Below are positions 26,684 through 35,589 of a stretch of DNA of 64,000 bases, in pieces (positions within the stretch are counted from its first letter, which is position 1; the number at the start of each line of letters is the position of its first letter). Under the pieces are notes generated by a model that was given only the letters and a program-made list of their open reading frames with translations, ran no database searches and had not been told where the DNA came from. The stretch covers positions 20,475 to 84,474 of the forward strand of contig CAJNOL010001034.1 of the NCBI GenBank assembly GCA_905250125.1, written 5' to 3'. The translations under genes were made by a program, and so were the position numbers. Source of the stretch: Rotaria sordida (taxonomy: Eukaryota > Rotifera > Eurotatoria > Philodinida > Philodinidae).

Positions 26684-27312
26684 TCTGTTAAGGCCTCCCT
26701 CAAAAAAGTCACTTTTTGTCAGAATCGTTGAAATTGAGATAAATACATGGGGAGATAGCCTATCATATGCTCTTTCATAAATGATAAAAACTTCTCTTCG
26801 ATACCTTCTGTTTTCCAAAAAAATTTCAAGATTTTTGACAATCCCTATTCGAAAAACCAAAAAAATGTTTTTCGTTTTTTCTCAAAACGGTGGTCGAACG
26901 ACGTATCTCCAGAGAAAATCAACTATGATCCGATATAAAGTCAAATATTTTTTCTTGTTTGAAAGAGCATCAAAAACTGCAGTGCCTATGAGAGCCCTTT
27001 TTTTGATAAAATTTTGTTATTATTATATTGACAAGCAATTTTATAATATGAGCACCATGTTTTTGAGAGGTTCTTCAGTGATTAAACTTGTCAGATTTTT
27101 TTCCTCCAGATAGATAAGAGTAAAAAAAGAGAGTTTTTGGAGACGCGATAAGTTATTTTTGATCCTTGTTTAGTTCGTATCTCCCTTATGCGCCAAAATA
27201 GGAGGCTGAAAATTTTACTAAAGACGTCCTTTTACAGCCCCCACATATCCTCAAAGTTTCACGGCATTTGGATGTTCCTGGACTGAGATCGATTTTTGAG
27301 GAGGCTCTCTTA
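26684..27312 (+). repeat. dispersed repeat, copy B, with inverted ends
   Basis: The ends are imperfect inverted repeats: TTAAGGCCTCCCTCAAAAAAG at the left against the reverse complement TTAAGAGAGCCTCCTCAAAAA at the right. The body resembles copy A at 1480-2025 on the opposite strand. It looks like an old non-autonomous DNA element. ORFs inside are not convincing as genes. Confidence 0.5.
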
Positions 27313-27785
27313 ATAGAAAGAAAACTCACATCAATAGAAAAATAAATCTAGTGAAAAAATATTCTATGTCAATGTACATTTTCATTTCTACATATGATAG
27401 AATATATATTTCAATGATAATTTAACTAATTGAATTAAACTAAGAAAACAAACAAAACGTAACAGAATTTCTGTTCAAGAATCATCTTCGAATAACCGAA
27501 TTCATTGAAAACTATACTCTTATCGTTATGTTGATTATATAAATAGCTTCGATTCACATTCTTGGAGGTTAGATTAACTTAGGTTTTCCGTTTTTTATTT
27601 TCTTGTAAAATTCTTTTTCTATGCGTTTATTCCTATCAACATTAGATGTTTATTTTCTTCGGAAAATTTAACAATAAAAACGAAACACTGTTTATCGTAG
27701 TAAACATACAGTTGGTCAGAAAAGTATCCGACCACCCTGTTCCAGTCTCTTGCAAAGACCTTATCCAAACAAATCCTTCAGAAAT

Positions 27786-27937
27786 GGTGTGGGTGTGGGT
27801 GCATGAGTATGAGTATGGGTATAGAGAAGAGCCACACTCACATCCACACTCACACCTACATTCACACCCCATACCCACATCTACACCAACATCCACACAC
27901 TCATATCCGTATCTACACCCACATACAACCACACCCG
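27786..27937. repeat. telomere-like hairpin H2
   Basis: A short G-rich arm (GTGTGGGTGTGGGTGCATGAG) is followed at once by a long C-rich arm of about 105 bp made of CACACTCACA/CCCACAT-type units. The arms are unequal, so this copy has either expanded or lost part of its G side. Confidence 0.75.
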
Positions 27938-28090
27938 CTTTGCATTAAATATATTAGAAAATCGAGTGTACATGACAATGCTGATCACAACGCATCTTAA
28001 CTGTATGACCAATATTCATGATGGATGAGAGATATGGCAATAATAGAAAATATCGTGTTATACATGGAAATACCAATTAACACGATGTAT

Positions 28091-28214
28091 TGTCGCTAAG
28101 AGTGAAAAAACAACCCTGATTCTTTTGCTTGAGCAACACTCGAAAGAATCCGTGTCGCTAAGAATGAAAAAGCAACACTGATTCTTTTGCTTGAGCAATA
28201 AGCGAAAGAATCGA
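28091..28214. repeat. tandem duplication, 2 x 62 bp
   Basis: Two adjacent copies start with TGTCGCTAAGA (28091 and 28153) and share GATTCTTTTGCTTGAGCAA and CGAAAGAATC, with few differences. Confidence 0.8.
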
Positions 28215-28510
28215 ATTTAATTTGGTCACACGTCTTAAAGTAAACATCTGTGTTAAAGTACGATCGCCTGATGAAGTTACATCGATGGGGATTCGTTTTC
28301 AAAAATTAGCATCCAAATGAGACTTTTCGTGTGTACATAAAAAAAAGTACATTTAAATCTGTGCGTCTATGAAGTATTTTTTCATCATTCACCATCTCCA
28401 TACTCGTCGGTAAGTAAAACATAGCATGAAGCGTTATCGATATATAAATGTTTCAATTCTAAAGCCACATAAACAGGTAAGAAGCGATACAATATGTATA
28501 CACAATAAAG

Positions 28511-28565
28511 CATCTCTATAGCGGACACTGTTCTGATTTTTCAGAAGTGTATACTATAGAGAGGT
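28511..28565. repeat. small imperfect hairpin
   Basis: Arms CATCTCTATAGCGGACACTG and (reverse complement of the right arm) CACCTCTCTATAGTATACAC pair around the loop TTCTGATTTTTCAGAA. The CTCTATAG ends recall small DNA-transposon termini, but this is only a hairpin of about 55 bp. Confidence 0.4.
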
Positions 28566-29248
28566 GTTCACTCTAAGTAGGCCGTGTGTTTTCAAAATAT
28601 AATGTTTTTTCAAAGAAGTAGACATGTTTCTAGGAATTTGGAGTATCAGTAAATAAGATAATCGGATAGAGCACTTTATTACTTCTCTTTTCATGGGTTT
28701 TATGTTTGACAATAGAACAATCAACAATTGTCAAAATAATCTTTAATAGAACTTTATTTCGCTACTTTCGAATACAGATCAATGTCAATTAACTGTAATT
28801 CAAGCATAGAGATGAGAGTGTGTAGAGGAGACGTTGGAGTAGCTACAAACAAATGAAGTTGATAAATCATGAATATTTTGAATGCCTTTAATTAGTGTAA
28901 TCTTTCGTTTCAGAGTCAACGTTCGTCAATTAGACATAATGACCTCTTTCTCTTAATAATGTTAGTAAAATGAAACAAATGTTTCAATGAGATTATATAT
29001 ACACCCGTCTCATCTATTCCAAACAAAGAACGTATTCTTTCTCTACAACTAAGATATGTTTTTTCTTTGTTGTTTTTCCGTCTGATCAATAAAGAAGAGT
29101 CATTATGTTGATTAAGTAATTATAGTGATAGCTACATACTCTTTGAATTCCTAATCAGTGTCCCCTATACTGGAAGTATTCACTACAGTAGATTTTACTG
29201 TATATAAAGCAATTAGATCTTATTTTGTTGCTAATTTATCTTTATCAG

Positions 29249-32200
29249 GTAACATCAGCACCAAGTCCAGAGCATATAGAAACTGTTCATTCATCATCAA
29301 TTGTCAAACCACGCCCATTAACATCTCAATCTACTCACCTTCGAACGTCATCGTCAAAAGCAGAAGAAATGCGGAACGATACAAGCCAAGAGGTGCCATT
29401 AAAATTATCGTTCACTTCAGATCATTCTAAAAATATTTTGAACGAAAATTCTTCGTGAGTAATACTCTTTATTGAATTAACTTTTTCTTTTTCATGTATC
29501 AACATTTATCTTCACTTTTCTTTCTCTCCTAGAACTTCGCTAGTTCAGTCTACTGGAAGTAAAACGACGCATCCGAAGCTATTCATTGTCGCAATAGTAG
29601 TTAGTATTATGATTGCTTTGGGCACTGTGACTGCGTTGTCGATCAGCATTTACTCACTCGTTCATAAGTCAGAACAAACAACAGGTGAGCATTGTCTGCA
29701 ATCACTCTCAATATAGAAACAAAAAACTGGCGATAAGTTTGCGTTTTTTCATACAAAGTTTGTTTTGAACTCCTTATACATAAGAAAGACGGCTGAACTT
29801 TGTATCTCTCTTTTGTATTGTGCTGCAAGCCATTTTATCATAATAAGAGTCCCAATCAAACATGGAAGAAAAACATTTTCTCTCTGATCTGCATAGATCA
29901 TATTTTGAAGGCTAGGTGTGGATACATTTATTGCGAGCATCATACTTGTTTCGATATCAAGTAAATGGTTCATTAAAATTGTGCTTTTTTTCGAAGATTT
30001 GAGCTACATTCAAACAATATCATTTTTCATTGCGAAATCGAAAAAATGAGTCCACTACATGTAATACTTTTCTGTGACAGAATCTGTGAAATTCTACTTA
30101 ATAGTCGTTGCTGTTTTTCCTTGAGTTACATTCATCAAATATTGCCGACTCAAGACATTTCTAATCAAAAATTGTCCTTATCAGACGCCTGAAAATATGA
30201 ATGCTGTGCATCAAAGAGATGTTCTCAAGCGACCACATCTTTTGGAGAGTTCTCTATCATAGTAGTAAGAAACTACAACCTTTAATTGAATTTCTCTAAG
30301 TCAGCTTTGATCCAGAAATCATATCACTTCCAAAACCAACGACCTGAAGAAGCCGAGTATTAAGTTGCCAATGTTGTAGGCATTCGTGTAGATCCAAATA
30401 AATAGCAGTTCTACAACTGTAACCTTAATGAGTCGAAACGTGTTGCAATTGAGGGAATGATTTCGAGGAAAGTTTAGAAAAACGATCTTTAATACGAATG
30501 AATTCTGATTTTTGAACTTTTTGGATATCACTATGAGGCGATGATATTGATTTTTCAGCGAGTACCTCAATTGGACTACGTTGGAATACAATAGGATCCA
30601 CTGTAGCTGGTACTGGAGTTGGAGGTTCTTCTGATTCTAATCGACTATATAATCCCAGTGATATCGTATTGGATTCATCGAATGCCCTTTATATTGCCGA
30701 TCAATCTAATAACAGAGTTGTGAAATGGATCGTTGGTGAGTTGACGGGAACTACTGTTGCTGGTCAAGCAAGTGGAACAGCAGGTTCTGCGGCATATGAG
30801 TTGAATCAACCGGGCGACATTTTTGTTGACTCAAGTAATCAGCTGTATGTAGCTGATACTAACAATCATCGAGTTCAACTTTGGTCTAGTGGTGCATTCA
30901 CGGGAAAAACTGTTGCCGGTAACGGTAAGAAAAAAGAAAAGCACAGAGAAGCCTAGCAAATGTAAGATATATTTTCATTAGGATAGCATTTGAATGTGAA
31001 GCTTTCAAACCATATTTTAATTAGTTTAAGTGATGTTGATGCATATTCTGTAGAAATGCGATCACCGTTTGCACAAAAAAAGAGATTCGATAAAGTGAGA
31101 GAACTGACATGTGATGGTTGTTCAAACACCCAATTGTATCGTTCATAGAATAGTCATGACTTTTGACTACTTTGTAGTTTACTTTGTTGCCAATAGGCAG
31201 TTTCATAAACGTAATATCTTCATTATGAGTAATATTAGCTGGAGATCTGAATAGAATGGCAGACTAGCTCGAAATCCTTCCCTTCAGTAGTTTGAGCTTC
31301 ATATAGACGTCGACTAACTTTATACCATCAGCTGAGATGATCTATATCATGATGTAGGGTCTATATTATCAGGTATTTGATTTAAGGTGAACAGTTATTA
31401 ATGACTTGTCCAAGGTCATTCCATAACTAGTGATGCCAAGGCTCCTACACCAATACTCGTAAACACCTTTCAAATCTCTGAAGTACTCAATTATTCTGGC
31501 CACACTGGATGAATTTGAAGTAGTTTTTCAACAATGAGTAGTACGACTAAGAAACAATGTTCACGTTCTCATTCCAACAACATCAGTAAGGAACTTGCAT
31601 ATGAAATCCCATTTTGTGCATCGTTATTATCCGAAATCGCAGCTTTTGAACCAATCTATAATCGTAATGAATAACAAGATTGTATCTAATCACTAAATCC
31701 ATGGATGAAAGTCCTTTTCTCTCTTGAAAATGAAGACAATTTGTCAAAAGTCTCATTATTGGATACTATCTCCTAGTCCAAGCCTCCAAAGTAGAAGAAT
31801 CACTTTTTCTCCATCTCTATCTGGAAATACATCATGATGAATAAGGACAGAAATCTTTGTACATTGGTTTTGATAAATAAACTTTAGACGTGAACATAAA
31901 TCTTTGCGTAGTCCAACTTTGATTCTGACGGCTTCTAGACGAAACTATCATTTTAATGATATTACTTCAACAGCCTCGTTTTCGAGAAACGAGGAAATAC
32001 CACCCATATTATAATTACTATTAGGTGTTACTTTCTTCGAGAAATCCATTGACGACTATTTCAGGCACCAATGGTTCTGCCTTCAATCAACTATCCTATC
32101 CGAATGGTGTTAATGTTGACTCGAGCTCCGGCATTCTTTACATAGCAGACACTAACAATCATCGTATTATGAGTTATGCCTCGAATGCATCCATTGGTAC

Positions 32201-32648
32201 TTTGGTTGCTGGTGGAAATGGATCAGGAACACATTCCTATCAGTTATACTCTCCATATTCAGTTCATTTTGATTCATTCTCGAACAGCCTAGTGATTGCC
32301 AATTATGGTGCCCACAATATTGTTCGGTGGGTTATAGGTGCTAGTGGTTGGACACTTATTGCTGGATATGTCGGATCATCTGGTAGCACATCAATGACGC
32401 TTTTGTACCCTACAGATGCGATATTTGATCCAATGGGAAACATTTATGTGGCCGACCGTAACAATGAGCGTATACAATTTTTTCGTGCTAGCCAACCAAA
32501 TGGAACAACTATTGCCGGTGCTACACAGTCATCTGGTAATTCAGCCAACTTACTCTATCGTCCATACGCGATGGCACTTGACAAACAACTTAATCTGTAT
32601 GTGACGGACTCAAGCAATCATCGAGTACAAAAGTTTCACCGATACTAA
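29249..32648 (+). CDS. type II membrane protein with six NHL repeats (beta-propeller)
   Basis: Four exons join in phase: 29249-29454, 29533-29684, 30559-30924 and 32065-32648 (introns 78, 874 and 1140 bp). No ATG precedes the acceptor at 29247-29248, so a first exon is missing. The first exon is hydrophilic and Ser/Thr-rich. The second holds one transmembrane segment (LFIVAIVVSIMIALGTVTAL). Exons 3 and 4 encode six NHL repeats: LYNPSDIVLDSSNALYIAD, LNQPGDIFVDSSNQLYVAD, LSYPNGVNVDSSSGILYIAD, LYSPYSVHFDSFSNSLVIAN, LLYPTDAIFDPMGNIYVAD and LLYRPYAMALDKQLNLYVTD, each ending near N.R(V/I). Six repeats make one closed propeller, here predicted outside the cell. NHL propellers bind proteins, RNA or glycans; the partner is unknown. 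Such NHL membrane proteins are numerous in bdelloids. The stop is at 32646-32648. Confidence 0.85.
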
Positions 32649-33098
32649 GTACAAAACTGATTCATTATACTGAACAATGAATATACTTTCCTTTTCTCTC
32701 CTTCGCCTTTCTTTTAAATACATTTTTCTACTTTTATATATCTAGTGACTATCGCTCAAAGTACGCGATGGACGAGGTATGGAAATATCTGCATTTGATT
32801 TCGCATTTGTAATGACGTTATAGTTCATGACGTCCAAATAGATCGATTCATTTTGACTCCGTTTTGAATATCTTTCTGAAGTGAATTATAGTACTCTACG
32901 GCTTATTGAATTCTATACATGTTCGATGAATTTGAATCGTGTTATTAGTTTAATATTTCAAACTTTGCTCATGTGACGGTGATACTTTGACGTTGAATAT
33001 ATACACAAAATGGTTAGTCAGCAGTCATCAGGTAATCAGTCGTTGATATGAAGTCTAGTAGAAAATGTGGCATTTCTTTCACATTATATGTAATTTTA

Positions 33099-33214
33099 GG
33101 GTGTGGGTGTGGATGAAGAAGGTGTGAGGGTGAGAGAGTGAACTCATTCAGATTCAAACCCACGCATCCACACTCACACCTACATTCACGCTTTCCACAC
33201 CCACACCCATACCC
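33099..33214. repeat. telomere-like hairpin H3
   Basis: The G-rich arm (GGGTGTGGGTGTGGATGAAG and on) reaches about 33141, the loop contains AACTCATTCAGATTCAAA, and the C-rich arm ends in CCACACCCACACCCATACCC. Confidence 0.8.
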
Positions 33215-33931
33215 TTCTATTTATCACATATTCATAAATGTAATCAGAGAAGATAAAAGAGAAACATTCGCTCAATAAATTTATATATTTTATATGAACT
33301 CGTTAAAAACATCTTGTAAAACGACATTTAATTATAACTGACTGTTGTATACAAGATATTTTTGATGAATTCATATCAAAATTATGAATTTATTACGCGA
33401 GTGTTTCTCTTTTTTTCTGGTTTCATTTCGTTTAGGAATATATGATAAATATAAATTATACACTGATCTAAACAGGAGAAAATTCTCTATGTTTTAGTAA
33501 AAGAAGAACTTTCTTCAGCACCCTTCTATCAAAAAGAAATAGGAATCGGCATTTAATAATCGAGCACTTAAATTCAAGTTTTGAATATAACATGTATGTG
33601 ATTCGAATTGGTTTCATTGAATGAATATCTTTCTTAACATTCTTCTACTAAGTATATAAGTTTTTGTCTAAATTAAACAGTTATCAGTGTTATGTGATAA
33701 ATTTTTTTCATTCGAGATGTGCGAAATATTGACCAACACTAGAAATGTCTTTTTGATAGAGGTCTATTTTAAACAGGAAAATATTTTCTATTCATTCTTC
33801 AATTGAAATTATTTAAAAAGAGATAAAATAAGATAAATATCATTTCGAAAAAATTTGTTTAGATTAAAATGAATAGTTTATTTATATAAATGAGTAAATA
33901 ACAAAATTAGTAATAATTTACAAAAAAGAAA

Positions 33932-34249
33932 ATGAGTGGTATTTCAATGATATTTATTAAAGATAATGATTGTCAAGCAAAACAACTATTATCAATACAT
34001 GATATATCTTCCACTATTTATATTTTCAATTTCAAAATTCGAACAAAATTTATCAAAATAGATCAAACTGGAAAGCAACTCATTCGTGTTAATTATTTTC
34101 TCCAACAAATATATAATAGTGCTCAAATGGATTTTAATTGTCATAGTTTAATTGTTGAAAATAAAGTTCTGTTTACGAAAAATCCTTCTTCTAACGAAGA
34201 ATTTAGTAGAACAGAAGTTAAAAATAAAAAAACTACAATAGTTGCATGA
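33932..34249 (+). CDS. hypothetical 105-residue ORF
   Basis: An ATG-initiated ORF with a mixed, protein-like composition (MSGISMIFIKDNDCQAKQLL...), no membrane segment and no recognised domain. It stands alone between repeats, with no adjacent exon that extends it convincingly. It could be a small gene, a gene remnant or chance; confidence is low. Confidence 0.25.
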   Translation: MSGISMIFIKDNDCQAKQLLSIHDISSTIYIFNFKIRTKFIKIDQTGKQLIRVNYFLQQIYNSAQMDFNCHSLIVENKVLFTKNPSSNEEFSRTEVKNKKTTIVA

Positions 34250-34542
34250 TTAAATAGAAAATTACAGTTTTACATCAAAATCTTATTATCATTCAAATTT
34301 TTTTTGAATCAATCAATTCAAATAAATAATGAATTGTTGGCAAAGAATATGCTGCAAAAACAAAAAAGAATAACAAAAAAGAGTTTTTATTAGGTTTCCA
34401 CTTAACGATATAAACACAGTAGATAAATATTCGAATGATTCTATTCAATAAGCTATTTCAAATGATTGGTATAATTCTATTAAAGATTTTTATATGCCAA
34501 AATTTTATTCTATAATATCAATTAACTTAAAAGTTATATAAC

Positions 34543-34609
34543 GCTGTGGGTGTGGATGTGGGTGGGGGTATGTGTTTGAATTGAAAACAAAGACCCACAC
34601 CCACACCCT
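34543..34609. repeat. telomere-like hairpin H4
   Basis: The G-rich arm GCTGTGGGTGTGGATGTGGG leads into GGGGTATGTG, then the loop GTTTGAATTGAAAACAAAGA and the C-rich arm CCCACACCCACACCC. From GGTATGTG to the C-arm it is almost identical to H1, which is 8.2 kb away. Confidence 0.85.
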
Positions 34610-35303
34610 TTCTCGAGAAAGAGCAATATTAATTTGATGCAAGCTTTCAATAGAAAAATATCGAGATATGAAGATTCTATTCGCAGTTTTCAATGCGGAG
34701 CTTTAGTGTGATTATCAGAAAAGGTACTAGCAAGCTCACATCCTGGAAGAGTTTACATGAACTCCAGACAAGGATTTAAGCAAAAAAACCGATGAACTCT
34801 GTCAGACTTCGAATCTAAAAAAATCCTGAGAAAATGCTATCAGGACCTTGTTAGGAAGATTGAAAGAATGAGAATTCCGAATCCTTGAAGAACAAATGTG
34901 CATTATTTTCCGTATGTGTTTTGGGAACCCTAAGGATCCAATGTACGTCTTTCAGGAGGCTTTTCACATGGTTCAATAAAATTTCTGATCGCATGATTCT
35001 CTGAAATATGAATGCAAATCTATCGAAGGATCTCCTAAACATTCGCATATAAATGCAGGTGGGATTTAACCAGATTTTGCGAGCTTATGTCAAGCTGTTC
35101 GAAGGAGGATCCAGATAGGATATAGAGTTACATAAGGAAAGAAGCTTAGCAAGATCATAATAGTGCTTGCATGTATCGATAATTGAGCAATACTAACAGA
35201 ATTTCACACGGATCTTTCGAAATTGACACCTCTTATTTAGAATAATGTTCCCTCGACTATAGGAAAGATCACATAAAATAAAATGAATTTGTGGCTATAT
35301 TTG

Positions 35304-35339
35304 TGTTAGCGTCCGTGATGAGTCACACGAACGCTAAAC
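35304..35339. ncRNA. hairpin with hammerhead-like wording
   Basis: Outer arms TTAGCGT and ACGCTAA enclose GTGATGAGTCAC and then ACGAACGC. The order (stem, TGATGAG, GA-rich segment, closing stem with GAAC instead of GAAAC) recalls a hammerhead ribozyme core, but the invariant CTGATGA and GAAA are both altered, and no proper stem I is visible. It lies just 15 bp before a tRNA-like sequence. It is called only as a structured hairpin. Confidence 0.3.
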
Positions 35340-35353
35340 GATGATCTCGATGC

Positions 35354-35424
35354 GCCTTCTAGTCTAATTGGCTTAGGACAACTGCCCGGATAGCAGAAAG
35401 TATGGGTTCGAGTCCCATGAAGGT
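35354..35424 (+). tRNA. tRNA-like sequence or tRNA-derived element
   Basis: 71 bases with near-perfect RNA polymerase III boxes: an A box around TAGTCTAATTGGCTTAGG and a B box GGGTTCGAGTCCC with a T-stem pair GGG/CCC. The acceptor pairs GCCTTC with GAAGGT. The anticodon stem CTGC/GCAG leaves the seven-base loop CCGGATA, in which position 33 is C rather than the expected U. For that reason a functional tRNA is doubtful; a tRNA pseudogene or a SINE head is as likely. No CCA is encoded, as usual in eukaryotes. Confidence 0.45.
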
Positions 35425-35589
35425 CATCGTTTCCATCGTTCTGTCACATAACATCAGTGACACTGCTTATCTCTTTCGTTCTACACATATGGCAGCTAAC
35501 AAGACTAATTATTTTTTGCACAAGACAAAAATTTTTTTGTCATAGCCCTCCGAAGAACCGAAAAAAAAAATTATTTTTCAATTTCAGTT

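Larger units (their letters stand above)
23826..29248. other. 5.4 kb region without a supported gene
   Basis: It begins with the DnaJ 3' flank (AATAAA near 24070). The rest is AT-rich, with a 22 bp-arm hairpin at about 26184-26284 (arms around GGCGAAATTTCGAGCAAAAATA), telomere-like hairpins at 26292-26360 and 27786-27937, a dispersed repeat at 26684-27312, a 62 bp tandem duplication at 28091-28214 and a small hairpin at 28511-28565. The ORFs at 24402-24671, 25815-25997 and 26781-27113 show no domain. An upstream exon of the NHL gene is expected in the last part but was not found. Confidence 0.5.
32649..35589. other. intergenic region with two telomere-like hairpins and a tRNA-like site
   Basis: AT-rich DNA between the NHL gene and the Tigger-like element. 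It holds hairpins H3 and H4, a 105-codon ORF at 33932-34249, and the hairpin plus tRNA-like pair at 35304-35424. 34690-35280 has no ORF or repeat that I can recognise, and no N-terminal part of the piggyBac gene was found there. Confidence 0.5.

Noticed and set aside
26781-27113. 110-codon ORF as a gene
   Set aside because: It lies inside dispersed repeat copy B, its counterpart in copy A is not open in the same way, and it has no domain.
27642-27948. ORFs of about 100 codons on both strands
   Set aside because: They run through hairpin H2 and consist of His/Thr/Pro or Gly/Cys/Val repeats created by the GTGTGGG unit.
35304-35339. Functional hammerhead ribozyme
   Set aside because: The CTGATGA and GAAA core elements are altered and stem I is missing. 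Kept only as a hairpin of interest.
35354-35424. Ordinary functional tRNA
   Set aside because: The anticodon loop has C instead of the near-universal U at position 33 and one arm pairs poorly, so it was kept as tRNA-like.
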